NCBI GenBank assembly: GCA_934140005.1
Contig: CAKPBB010000002.1
Span: 62,001 to 126,000 of the forward strand
DNA length: 64,000 bases
From: an uncultured Clostridia bacterium
GTDB lineage: Bacteria > Bacillota > Clostridia > TANB77 > CAG-508
Direction: 5' to 3'
Shown: piece by piece, positions 26,146 to 34,683 of the stretch
How the letters are laid out: each line of letters begins with the position of its first letter
Numbering within the stretch: the stretch's first letter is position 1
Position numbers and translations under genes: made by a program
Notes under the pieces: generated by a model
Told to the model about the DNA's origin: nothing
Seen by the model: the letters and a program-made list of their open reading frames with translations, nothing else
Databases searched by the model: none

Positions 26146-28143
26146 TTAATATTGTATATCACCTTGCTTTTTTTCATCTTTTGTCTTTTCTGTTGCTAAA
26201 CTTCTTGTGATAATTTCTATTCTTTGTAACTCTTGTTCAAATTCAGTTACTATATCTGGACCACCATAACTCTTAAATCTAGAGGCTGTTCCAAGTTTTT
26301 GTATTACTTGTAGTCTTTCTTGAAGTTTATAATTTTCAGCTTTAACTTGTTCTACTTTTGCTTTAGTTCCAAATCTTTTTGTTCCATTAACTACAACTGG
26401 TACACTTACTGTTTGATCCATTATCTTATCTTTTGCAATACCTTTTATATACTCTTCTGAGAACTTTCTTACATTTCCATTATTATCAGTATATGAAAAT
26501 ACATCTGTAATTCTACTATATAAATCTTGCATTTCTGGTGTAAGATTTCCATCAAACTCAGTCATTGCACAAACATACATTTCTGCAAGCATATCTCTTA
26601 TACTATATTTATTTTGTTCCTTTGGAATAGAAGCTTGTACAATTTTTGTCTTTAGAGCATTTTGGGCTAATCTTTCATTCTTTAAATCTTGTTTACCCAT
26701 GATTCTTCCAATAATTCCAATTCTTTCTCCCTCTATCTCTTTTCTTTCAGTTTGTAATTTTTGTAATTTTGCATTCTTTATTACTTCACTTACTTTCAAA
26801 TATAAAGCTCGTTTTAGTTCACTTTTTGATTGTACTTCATTTTTTCCTACTAGCTTTTGAGTATTTTTTGCAATTATTCTACTATTAGCAATTCCTTTTA
26901 AATATGGATCTGCATATTGTAAACTTTGTTCAACAGCTTCTATTGATGCTTCTCCATCCATTCTGGCACTGTTTAATTTTCCACTAATTTCTCCAACATT
27001 AAGATTAATTGATTTTATTGTACTTCTTACTCTATCAGCATTTAATCTTGGAACATAATTTAAGCCTAACATTCTATAAGTTTGCATCATTTCATTTTCT
27101 TCTTTTGCCATTTGATTATATGTACTTGTAATATTTAATATCATATTATCAGTTGCATTCGGAACTGCACTTATTCGTCCATTTAAACTTTCTATTTCAC
27201 TTTTTCTTTTAGCCTCTTCTGCTTGTTTTTTGGCTTGTTCTTCTTGAAATTTCTTATCAACTTCAACCATTTCTTTTGCTTGTTCATACTCTTTAACTTT
27301 TTCTGCACATCTACTCTGTAAATAACTTTGTAATTTAGAAGAAAAATTTGATGTTCTTGTCTTTAATAAGTCAAGTTTGCCCTCTAATTTTGCTAATTCT
27401 TCTTCAAAATATTTTACTTCATCACTTCTTGCAAACCTCTGTTGTCTACAAAAAGATTCATATCTATCCATAGTAGAATTATATTCTTTAATATCTTCTA
27501 AATTAGCAGAAAAGCCTTCTTCTATGTCTCTTCCAGCTTTTTCTGTCTCACTTGGTGAAAGTGTTGTTAATTCTCTTGCATTTACACTAACATTATAATG
27601 TGTATATTCTCCTCTGGAATTCCATTTATCTCCTTTCACTGTAACCTTCGTAAATGGTGCAATTATAATCTCCTTTTCATCTTCATTATCTTCTTTCATA
27701 AAATCACCTGCATATAAAAAAGGAACATTTTCACCCAGTTCTATATGCTCTATAGCAGCATCATTATAATGACAAAATCTTACAGCAACATTAGGATCTA
27801 AACTTGTTGATATGAATTGATTCTCTTGAGTTGATACATCTTTCATTCTCTTATTACTCATTCCTCTAGTTAAAGTATCATATTTTCCTAAAAAGTCTGT
27901 AATAGTATTTTGTTTAGAATATTTATACATTGCAGAATATATATTAACAAAATCTTCTATATCACTTTTTAATTCTGTAGCATCTTGTTGTAAATACCAG
28001 TTCTTTGAAAGAGCTCCATAAGTTTCGGGAGTTAAATTTGCAAGTATATTTATAGAAGTATGGCTAAAGCCTAAATAAGTTCGTATTGAATTTTTTTCTT
28101 CGTCAGTTATATTTACAATTCTTTTTGCTTCTTCTAAATCCAT
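26146..28143 (-). CDS. ADP-ribosyltransferase-fold protein with coiled-coil tail
   Basis: 665 residues, no signal peptide. Residues about 85-205 carry the ART R-S-E triad in order: R93 in TRGMSNKRM, S112-T113-S114 in FISTSLDPNVA, and E156-x-E158 in EKEIIIAPFT, the arrangement of arginine-type ADP-ribosyltransferases (VIP2/exoenzyme-like, Pfam ADPrib_exo_Tox). N-terminal helices (1-80) precede it. The remaining two thirds are charged coiled coil (about 230-330 and 590-640) and helical. An Arg-specific transferase is therefore plausible; the substrate is unknown and the tail may target or regulate it. It lies 135 bp downstream of the adenosine-deaminase-like gene, but a terminator and its own promoter separate them. 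GGAG upstream of the ATG. Confidence 0.72.
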   Translation of the reverse strand: MDLEEAKRIVNITDEEKNSIRTYLGFSHTSINILANLTPETYGALSKNWYLQQDATELKSDIEDFVNIYSAMYKYSKQNTITDFLGKYDTLTRGMSNKRMKDVSTQENQFISTSLDPNVAVRFCHYNDAAIEHIELGENVPFLYAGDFMKEDNEDEKEIIIAPFTKVTVKGDKWNSRGEYTHYNVSVNARELTTLSPSETEKAGRDIEEGFSANLEDIKEYNSTMDRYESFCRQQRFARSDEVKYFEEELAKLEGKLDLLKTRTSNFSSKLQSYLQSRCAEKVKEYEQAKEMVEVDKKFQEEQAKKQAEEAKRKSEIESLNGRISAVPNATDNMILNITSTYNQMAKEENEMMQTYRMLGLNYVPRLNADRVRSTIKSINLNVGEISGKLNSARMDGEASIEAVEQSLQYADPYLKGIANSRIIAKNTQKLVGKNEVQSKSELKRALYLKVSEVIKNAKLQKLQTERKEIEGERIGIIGRIMGKQDLKNERLAQNALKTKIVQASIPKEQNKYSIRDMLAEMYVCAMTEFDGNLTPEMQDLYSRITDVFSYTDNNGNVRKFSEEYIKGIAKDKIMDQTVSVPVVVNGTKRFGTKAKVEQVKAENYKLQERLQVIQKLGTASRFKSYGGPDIVTEFEQELQRIEIITRSLATEKTKDEKKQGDIQY

Positions 28144-28172
28144 TTTTCATCTCCAAAATTTTTATTAAATAT

Positions 28173-28201
28173 AGTGTATATATAATTTCTTTTTCAGTCA
28201 A
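28173..28201 (-). promoter_or_regulatory. Promoter of the ART-like gene
   Basis: TTGACT, 17 nt, TACACT on the minus strand. It begins just after the upstream terminator's T-run. Confidence 0.6.
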
Positions 28202-28202
28202 G

Positions 28203-28266
28203 AAAAAAACTAGTTATATTTTTTCAACCAAACCTACTAAAAGTTCAATTTACTAAGTATAACTAG
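28203..28266 (-). terminator. Terminator after the adenosine-deaminase-like gene
   Basis: Arms CTAGTTATA / TATAACTAG, 39-nt loop, followed by T7 on the minus strand. The long loop makes it a weaker terminator, so some readthrough into the ART gene is possible. Confidence 0.6.
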
Positions 28267-28278
28267 CTTTTATTTATA

Positions 28279-30768
28279 TTAATTATTTTTTAATTCTGGA
28301 TAATCTTTTAAAATTTTATCAGCAATACTATCTGTATACTTAAATGGAATTACATAGCCATTTAAACTATTAGCCTTTTCTTGAAGATTTGCATTTTCAG
28401 AACTTACAAATATTTTTGCTTTTCCTTTTCCATTCTTTGCTTCTTGTATTAAATTGTATGCTGGAGAATTTCCATCAAATGCAATTACAGCTGAATTTCT
28501 TCTTTCAAAGATTTCATAGTTAAAGCTCTTATATATTCCTAGCTCTTCTGTTTCTGTTGATACACAAACGCCATCTAAATCTTGTGTATTCAATTTTTCC
28601 TCTTCTTCTTTAGAAAGCATTTTAGGAACAATGGCATTTATCTCAAATTTTTTATTCATTTCTTTTGATAAATCAACAATTGCTTTTTCATAACCTTCCA
28701 TTTTAGGTCCAATTACAAAATATGCTTTTTTATTATCTAATTTATCAATTAGTTCTTTTAATGTTGCTTTTGCACTTTCATTTATTACAGTTTCTCTACC
28801 TTTACTGTTAAAGCTTCCACCTGCTATAATAACAGGAAATTTATCATATGGAAGTTCTACAATTTTGTCCTTTAACACTTCTGTTGCATCTAAGTTATTT
28901 TTGAAATAAAATTTTATTTGCTTATCTTTTGTTTTAGAAATGTTTTCATCTTCTAAATCTAAAATAGCTTTTTCTAATCCTTTATTTTCAATCATTTTTT
29001 CAAAAGCTTTTGATTTTTTCTTAAATGCTTGCTCATTATCTGCTAAAATTTTATCTTCAACAGCTCTCATTTTCATAAAATCATCTGTTGTTAAACCTAA
29101 TAAATTTTGAGATGCAAGTTGCTCTTCAAATGTATCTGTACCATATATTCCAAAACCATCTGTTCCTTGAACACATGCGACACCACTATCTAGATATTGC
29201 TTTATAGGGTGATTTTGTAAATCCGATAAATTATTTAAACGAACATTTGAAGATAATTGGAATTGTAGTACAACTCCCATATCTTTCATGTCTTCCATTA
29301 ACTTTTTGCCTTTTTCAAAATTTAAGTTTTCAACATATAAACCATGTCCTATTCTGACTTTAGGACATTTCTTTCCTTCTGGAATTGCTGCTTTAACACA
29401 TTCAATTGCAGAAAAAACATTATCTTTATGTGAGTCATTTTCTCCAGCATGAATTTGTATTGTAAAACTATTATCTTCATATACAGCAAATTTTACTAAC
29501 TCAGCTATTAGTTCTCTAAAATCTGCTATATCATTTATTTCTTCACCAATTATATCACTTCCAACAACATAAGGACTTTTGGCCATTGCTTTTAATACAT
29601 TTAATGCTTCAACAATTTCCTCTGGTGAAAGCCATACTCTACGAATAGCAGCAAGAAATCTAATTGCAACACCTGTTTCTTTTTCTGCTAATGGTAATAT
29701 TTCATGAAGTGTTTTTAGAAATTCAACACCTCGTTCACCTTTTTTTACAAGGTCTGTTGTAGAAATTTCAACATGTTTTATTCCTTGTTTTTGATATTCT
29801 CTTGAAATCCATAAAAGTTTATCTTTTAATATATTATTATTTTCATATACATTTCCAGATTCTGCATCTTCTAGCATTTTATACAAATGCTTTTTTACTT
29901 GCTCATCTGGTATTGCTTTAATCTGATTATTTGTATATTTTATTTTTATTGTAGATGGTCTACCTTTTGTAAATACATATCTATAAACTATATAAAGCTT
30001 ATCTAAATTAGTAAATACAGCCTGGCCATCTTTCATTAGAACTAAACTATTTTTTATTTTTCTAATATTTTCTTCCGCATTTTCTAAATTGTTTAAAATT
30101 AAATCTGCAAAGTTTATATAGGTTTCATCTTTTATTTTTCTTTCAAAAGCTTTTCCTGTAAGATTACTATTTTCATAATGTTTCTCTACTGCTTTTCTTT
30201 GCATTTCTAACATTTTAGATTGCTCATCTGTAATCTTTAAATTTAATTTTTGAATAAAATATAAAGGATATCTTATTTGATGTTTTATTGCTAATGCAAT
30301 TAAAATATCTGGTGTAAGCATTGCATTTAAATGCGTATGTAAATCAGTTCTAAATTTAACTTTTTTCAATATATAAGTTTTTACAATTGTTTTATCAACA
30401 CTTAATTTATAGTCTTTAGTCTGAGCCATAAGTATTTTTGTTATTGCTGGAATTTTAGCTTTCATTTCAATATGTCCATCTGTATAAATATTGGCTATTT
30501 TTATTCCACCTAGTCTAAATATATATACTTCTTCATTATCTGCATTTAATGATGCTGGAAGTATTCCTGTTATTATTCTTTTATTGTTTTCGCCTGTTCT
30601 AGTTTCTAATTTACATACTTTTGCTAAATTTGTAATTAAATTTCCAGAATTATGGTTTGGTGTTTCTATGCAATAAAAAAGTTCTTCTTCACTTCTTTTA
30701 GATAAAGATACTTTTATGTCTTGCTCTTTATCAAGATAAAATACTTTCCAAACATTCATTTTTCCCAT
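28279..30768 (-). CDS. Adenosine deaminase-fold protein with SLOG-like C-terminus
   Basis: 829 residues. Residues about 140-600 form an adenosine/AMP deaminase TIM barrel: zinc motif H144-x-H146 (TDLHTHLN), H440-A-G-E443 (catalytic His/Glu), IGHG with H475, SSNVRLN, and a TDG motif with D537 (the second Asp of the usual TDD is Gly538). A helical insert (180-310) splits the barrel. The N-terminal 130 residues are beta-rich and unrecognised. The C-terminus (about 645-810) looks like a Rossmann/SLOG (DUF2493-like) nucleotide-binding domain: IIAGGSF, a YFVIGPKMEGYEKA stretch, then AVIAFDGNSPAYNLIQEA. Inferred: a nucleoside or nucleotide deaminase controlled by, or acting on, a nucleotide signal. 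GGAGG 9 nt before the ATG. Confidence 0.8.
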   Translation of the reverse strand: MGKMNVWKVFYLDKEQDIKVSLSKRSEEELFYCIETPNHNSGNLITNLAKVCKLETRTGENNKRIITGILPASLNADNEEVYIFRLGGIKIANIYTDGHIEMKAKIPAITKILMAQTKDYKLSVDKTIVKTYILKKVKFRTDLHTHLNAMLTPDILIALAIKHQIRYPLYFIQKLNLKITDEQSKMLEMQRKAVEKHYENSNLTGKAFERKIKDETYINFADLILNNLENAEENIRKIKNSLVLMKDGQAVFTNLDKLYIVYRYVFTKGRPSTIKIKYTNNQIKAIPDEQVKKHLYKMLEDAESGNVYENNNILKDKLLWISREYQKQGIKHVEISTTDLVKKGERGVEFLKTLHEILPLAEKETGVAIRFLAAIRRVWLSPEEIVEALNVLKAMAKSPYVVGSDIIGEEINDIADFRELIAELVKFAVYEDNSFTIQIHAGENDSHKDNVFSAIECVKAAIPEGKKCPKVRIGHGLYVENLNFEKGKKLMEDMKDMGVVLQFQLSSNVRLNNLSDLQNHPIKQYLDSGVACVQGTDGFGIYGTDTFEEQLASQNLLGLTTDDFMKMRAVEDKILADNEQAFKKKSKAFEKMIENKGLEKAILDLEDENISKTKDKQIKFYFKNNLDATEVLKDKIVELPYDKFPVIIAGGSFNSKGRETVINESAKATLKELIDKLDNKKAYFVIGPKMEGYEKAIVDLSKEMNKKFEINAIVPKMLSKEEEEKLNTQDLDGVCVSTETEELGIYKSFNYEIFERRNSAVIAFDGNSPAYNLIQEAKNGKGKAKIFVSSENANLQEKANSLNGYVIPFKYTDSIADKILKDYPELKNN

Positions 30769-30799
30769 TAATATTATCCTCCAACAATATATTTGATAT

Positions 30800-30828
30800 A
30801 TAATATAAAATTCAAAATATTATTTCAC
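30800..30828 (-). promoter_or_regulatory. Promoter of the adenosine-deaminase-like gene
   Basis: GTGAAA, 17 nt, TATTAT on the minus strand. It would give a leader of about 25 nt with the GGAGG site inside it. Confidence 0.5.
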
Positions 30829-30928
30829 CAGTTAATTTAGAATTATAACATATTTTTTAGCTTTTTTCAACAAATTATGTAAATCTTTTTATGTATATCT
30901 ATTTTGCTTATATAAATTTAATTTAACA

Positions 30929-30962
30929 TAAAAATAAGCTCACTTGTAAAATACAAATGAGC
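30929..30962 (-). terminator. Terminator of the integrase gene
   Basis: Arms GCTCATTTGTA / TACAAGTGAGC, then TTATTTTTATG on the minus strand, 47 nt past the integrase stop. Confidence 0.7.
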
Positions 30963-31008
30963 AAATCTATATCATTTTGTTTTTATGGATTGTTTATTTT
31001 ATGGGATA

Positions 31009-31941
31009 CTATGCTAATTTTTCTAAATATCTTTTTTTCATCTTATCAGAAGAATGTACATATCTATTTAATGTTATTCCAACATCTGAATGTCCTAATA
31101 TTTCACTTAAAGATTTTACATCCATTCCAACACTTATACAGTCAGTTGCAAAAGTATGTCTTAAACAGTGAAAATTTCTATATGGTACTTTACATTTTTT
31201 CAAACAACTTTTAAAAGTATATTGATATCCTCTTGGTTCCATATATACGCTTTTATCTCCTGTTAAGAAAAAATCATCTTTTTGATAATTCTCTTTAATT
31301 TCTTTCAATTTTGTATACACGATGTTTGACATTGGAATTGTTCTCATACTTTTTTCTGATTTTGGTGAATCTATAATTATTTTTGTTTCATTTGGCTTTA
31401 CATATACTCTTTGTAATGTATGACGTACATAAATAAGTCTTTTTCCCAAATCTATGTCTTCCCATTTTAATGCACATATTTCACCAATTCTCATTCCTGT
31501 ATATAAGCAAATTCCTATTCCAATATATCTTGTATTTTCCGAATTCATACAAAACTCCTTTATCTTTCTTTTGTCTCTTTCTGAAAATATCCTTAAATCT
31601 TGCATTCGAACTCTTGGTAAATTAATTAAATCTAATTTCATTTTTAAGTCATATCTTTGTTCAGCATATCTCAAAATAGACTTTAATACTAACAAAATAT
31701 CTTTTAAAAATTTATTGGATATTTGCATATCTTCTAATAGTACTTCACTAAACCTATTATAGTCATAAGTTGTCATTTCTTCTAAAGTCAAATCTTCAAA
31801 TGCTGGTAATAAGTATTTATCAATTTTATAAGCATAATTAAAATATGTCGATTCTTTAATTTGTTGCTTTTTGTATACTAAAAAATCCTCTGTAATTTTT
31901 TTAAAAGTAATTTTCTTTTGTAGTTTAATTATTTTTTTCAT
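31009..31941 (-). CDS. Tyrosine site-specific integrase
   Basis: 310 residues; phage/Tn916-type family. The N-terminal SAM-like core-binding domain (about 12-100) is followed by the catalytic domain with R151 (TGMRIGE), a Lys near 194-197, H258-x-x-R261 (HCLRHTF), H284 (LGHSD) and Y294 (nucleophile). All residues are present, so it looks active. No N-terminal AP2-like arm-binding domain, and no excisionase or relaxase beside it, so this is a solo integrase or the remnant of an integrated element. AGGTGG lies 7 nt before the ATG. No tRNA is adjacent and no att repeats could be identified. Confidence 0.85.
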   Translation of the reverse strand: MKKIIKLQKKITFKKITEDFLVYKKQQIKESTYFNYAYKIDKYLLPAFEDLTLEEMTTYDYNRFSEVLLEDMQISNKFLKDILLVLKSILRYAEQRYDLKMKLDLINLPRVRMQDLRIFSERDKRKIKEFCMNSENTRYIGIGICLYTGMRIGEICALKWEDIDLGKRLIYVRHTLQRVYVKPNETKIIIDSPKSEKSMRTIPMSNIVYTKLKEIKENYQKDDFFLTGDKSVYMEPRGYQYTFKSCLKKCKVPYRNFHCLRHTFATDCISVGMDVKSLSEILGHSDVGITLNRYVHSSDKMKKRYLEKLA

Positions 31942-32320
31942 TAATTAACCACCTCAGCACCAGATTTTACAACAATTTCCTTAATTTTTCTGTAAAACTG
32001 ATTTATTAAAATTTAAGAACAAAATTTACACTTTTTATATTTTTTCTCTTTTTTTCATCTTTTGTCGTTTTTTGTATTATTTTGTCGAATTATTGATATT
32101 AGTGTCAAATATTCTGGTATCAAGGCTTTACAGTCTTCTTTTATTTCTATATTTTCCATTAACTTTTTTCTATTACTTATTAATTTGTATTTATTTTGCA
32201 ATATAAATCAAATACAAATATTTTTCAAATTAAATTTTGTAACACATTTTTCTAAAATTCATACTATGTATTATACAAAAGATAAACAAAAAAGAAAAAA
32301 ACATAAAGGAGGTAAATGAT
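31942..32320. other. Intergenic stretch upstream of the integrase
   Basis: Very A/T-rich. A 34-codon minus-strand open frame beginning MENIEIKEDC has no ribosome site, and a 23-codon open stretch ending FYRKIKEIVVKSGAEVVN runs into the integrase start codon without a start of its own. It may be a decayed excisionase-type remnant. On the plus strand the last 15 bases hold the ribosome site of the small gene at 32321. No convincing attachment site or RNA gene. Confidence 0.4.
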
Positions 32321-32446
32321 ATGCCAGAAAACAGAGGATGTGGATGTGGTTTCATGGACAATGATTGCTTATGGATCATAATTCTTTTAATCATCATATT
32401 CTGTTGTTGTGGAAACAACAATAGTAGAGGTGGATGTGGTTGCTAA
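32321..32446 (+). CDS. 41-residue Cys-rich membrane peptide
   Basis: A perfect AGGAGG (32307-32312) lies 8 nt before the ATG, so translation is very likely despite the small size. Layout: MPENRGCGCGFMDNDC, a hydrophobic helix (LWIIILLIIIFC), then a second Cys cluster (CCCGNNNSRGGCGC). Nine cysteines in 41 residues flank one membrane-spanning segment. The type recalls tiny sporulation or coat-associated membrane peptides of Clostridia, but that is only a resemblance. It is one of three minority-strand genes; it converges on groEL across a shared hairpin at 32500-32543. Confidence 0.75.
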   Translation: MPENRGCGCGFMDNDCLWIIILLIIIFCCCGNNNSRGGCGC

Positions 32447-32499
32447 TTATAGCAAACACAGTTTACACAAAAGCATTGTAAATGTCTAGTTTACAATAG

Positions 32500-32543
32500 A
32501 AAAAAAAAACACACGATATAATAACTTGATTGTATCGTGTGTG
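32500..32543. terminator. Terminator between groEL and the Cys-rich peptide gene
   Basis: Arms ACACACGATA / TATCGTGTGT. On the minus strand it ends in T10, a very strong terminator for groEL; on the plus strand T-richness is weaker (TTTCATTTTA). Confidence 0.85.
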
Positions 32544-32608
32544 TTTCATTTTATTAAAAGATAAATATTTCGTTTAAATTCTACTTATATTATTTCATTA
32601 TATTATTT

Positions 32609-34243
32609 TTAGTACATTCCACCCATTTCACTTGGCATTGCTGTATCGTGGTGGCAAGAACATTCTTTTTCTTTCTTTTCTGTCATAATGCTTTCAGTTG
32701 TTAATATCATTGAAGCAACACTTTCAGCATTTTGAATTGCTGAACGAGTAACCTTTGTAGGATCTACTATACCAGCTTTCTTCATATCTGTATATTCCTC
32801 TTTAGCTGCATCAAATCCAACACCTGGTTTGCTTGCTTTTACTTTTTCAAGTATAACAGCTCCTTCTAGTCCTGCATTTCTTGCGATTTGTTTTACTGGT
32901 TCTTCCAAGGCTTTTAATATTATCTTAGCACCAATTTTTTCTCCTTCTGGAAGTGTTTCTAATAATTTTTCAACTTCTGGAATAACATTTATAAATGCTG
33001 TTCCACCACCAGGTAAAATACCTTCTTCAACAGCTGCTTTTGTTGCTGATAAAGCATCTTCAATTCTTAATTTCTTTTCTTTCATTTCAATTTCAGTTGC
33101 AGCACCAACTTGAATAACAGCTACACCACCAGCAAGTTTTGCTAATCTTTCTTGTAATTTTTCTTTATCATATTCGCTTTTGGTTTCTGCAATTTGATTT
33201 CTAATTAAGCTAACTCTTTCAGCTATTTCTTTCTTATCTCCTGAACCATCAACTATAATTGTATTTTCTTTAGTTACTTTAACTTGTTTTGCTCTACCTA
33301 ATTGCTCTATCTTAGTATCTTTTAATTCAAGACCAATATCAGATGTAATTACTTCACCACCAGTTAAAATAGCAATATCTTGTAACATATCTTTTCTCTT
33401 ATCACCAAATCCTGGGGCTTTAACTGCAACAACATTTAAAATTCCTCTTAATTTGTTTAAAATCAATGTTGATAAAGCTTCTCCTTCAAAATCATCTGCG
33501 ATAATTACAAGTCTACCACTAGCTTGTGTAATTTGCTCTAATAGTGGTAAAATTTCTTGAATATTACTTATTTTCTTATCTGTAATTAAGATATATGGAT
33601 TATCCATAACTGTTTCCATTTTTTCTGTATCTGTTACTAAATATGGAGATACATATCCTTTATCAAATTCCATTCCTTCAACTACTGAAACTTCTGTTGA
33701 TGATGTCTTTGATTCTTCAATTGTAATAACTCCATCTTTAGAAACTTTTTCCATAGCATCAGCTATTAAGTTTCCAATTTCTGAATTATTAGCTGAAATA
33801 CTTGCAACTCTTGCAATATCTTCTTTTCCTTCAATTGGAGAACTATTCTTTTTCAAGTTTTCAACAACAACTTCTGTTGCTTTATCCATACCTCTTTTAA
33901 TTGCTAAAACATCTCCACCAGCTGCTACATTTTTAACACCTTCTTTTAACATAATTTGTGCTAAAACTGTTGCTGTTGTTGTTCCATCACCTGCAACATC
34001 ATTAGTTTTTGTTGAAACCTCTTTTACTAAAGAAGCTCCCATGTTTTCAAATGGATCTTCTAATTCAATCTCTTTTGCAATTGTAACACCATCATTAGTA
34101 ATAAGTGGTGCTCCATAAGTTTTATCTAAAACTACATTTCTTCCTTTTGGACCTAATGTAACTTTTACTGTATCTGCTAATTTATTAACACCTTCTAATA
34201 ATTTTTTTCTAGCATCTTCACCATATAAAATTTCTTTTGCCAT
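32609..34243 (-). CDS. groEL: 60 kDa chaperonin GroEL
   Basis: ATP-driven folding chamber, working with GroES. 544 residues. Seen: AKEILYGEDARK start, DGTTTATVLA (ATP site, about 87-96), GGGTAFI, and the C-terminal GGMY tail. The C-terminal KEKECSCHHD adds two Cys and two His before the GGM tail. Second gene of the CIRCE-controlled operon, 18 nt after groES; GGGAGG precedes the ATG. Confidence 0.99.
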   Translation of the reverse strand: MAKEILYGEDARKKLLEGVNKLADTVKVTLGPKGRNVVLDKTYGAPLITNDGVTIAKEIELEDPFENMGASLVKEVSTKTNDVAGDGTTTATVLAQIMLKEGVKNVAAGGDVLAIKRGMDKATEVVVENLKKNSSPIEGKEDIARVASISANNSEIGNLIADAMEKVSKDGVITIEESKTSSTEVSVVEGMEFDKGYVSPYLVTDTEKMETVMDNPYILITDKKISNIQEILPLLEQITQASGRLVIIADDFEGEALSTLILNKLRGILNVVAVKAPGFGDKRKDMLQDIAILTGGEVITSDIGLELKDTKIEQLGRAKQVKVTKENTIIVDGSGDKKEIAERVSLIRNQIAETKSEYDKEKLQERLAKLAGGVAVIQVGAATEIEMKEKKLRIEDALSATKAAVEEGILPGGGTAFINVIPEVEKLLETLPEGEKIGAKIILKALEEPVKQIARNAGLEGAVILEKVKASKPGVGFDAAKEEYTDMKKAGIVDPTKVTRSAIQNAESVASMILTTESIMTEKKEKECSCHHDTAMPSEMGGMY

Positions 34244-34261
34244 TCTTAATCCCTCCCTTTA

Positions 34262-34543
34262 TTAATCAACTACGGCAAGTATATCTGATTGTTTTACTAT
34301 TATATAATCTATTCCTTCATATTTAACTTCAGTACCTGAATATTTTCCTGTTATAACTTTGTCTCCTACTTTAACTTGCATTTTTTCTATTTTTCCATCA
34401 TATTCTTTTCCAGGACCTACTGCTACAACCTCTGCTATTTGTGGTTTTTCTTGTGCTCCTGATGATAGAATAATTCCGCTTTTTGTTGTTTCCTCTGCTT
34501 CTACCATTTTTACTACTACTCTGTCTTCTAGTGGTTTTATCAT
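34262..34543 (-). CDS. groES: 10 kDa co-chaperonin GroES
   Basis: 93-residue lid for GroEL. KPLEDRVVVK start, mobile loop TTKSGIILSS, and the terminal IVKQSDILAVVD are standard. AGGAGG upstream. First gene of the heat-shock operon under CIRCE/HrcA. Confidence 0.99.
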   Translation of the reverse strand: MIKPLEDRVVVKMVEAEETTKSGIILSSGAQEKPQIAEVVAVGPGKEYDGKIEKMQVKVGDKVITGKYSGTEVKYEGIDYIIVKQSDILAVVD

Positions 34544-34568
34544 TTTCTATTACCTCCTTAAAATAATA

Positions 34569-34595
34569 TTAGCAGTCTTTTTCTTTGACTGCTAA
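34569..34595. promoter_or_regulatory. CIRCE operator (HrcA site) of groESL
   Basis: TTAGCAGTC, 9 nt, GACTGCTAA. The consensus is TTAGCACTC-N9-GAGTGCTAA; here both arms carry the compensating C-to-G/G-to-C change, so the dyad stays perfect. It overlaps the likely transcription start 26 nt before groES. HrcA binding is inferred. Confidence 0.9.
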
Positions 34596-34596
34596 T

Positions 34597-34625
34597 AATT
34601 TATACCTTTTTACTTTAATTGTCAA
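34597..34625 (-). promoter_or_regulatory. Promoter of groESL
   Basis: TTGACA with TAAATT at 17 nt (or TATAAA at 15 nt), directly beside CIRCE on the minus strand. Confidence 0.65.
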
Positions 34626-34683
34626 TACAATTTTTTAATTTTCACAAAATTTTCACAGATATTTTTTTAGTTTATATTGTAAA

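Noticed and set aside
28279..30768. RADAR defence system (RdrA/RdrB)
   Set aside because: Only a deaminase is present. No AAA+ RdrA-like ATPase lies within reach, and the SLOG-like C-terminus is not an RdrB feature.
32070..32171. 34-residue minus-strand excisionase-like ORF
   Set aside because: No ribosome site and no recognisable helix-turn-helix; too short to support.
32062..32319. 85-residue plus-strand gene
   Set aside because: It lies in A/T-rich spacer, has no ribosome site, and its end overlaps the ribosome site of the Cys-rich peptide gene.
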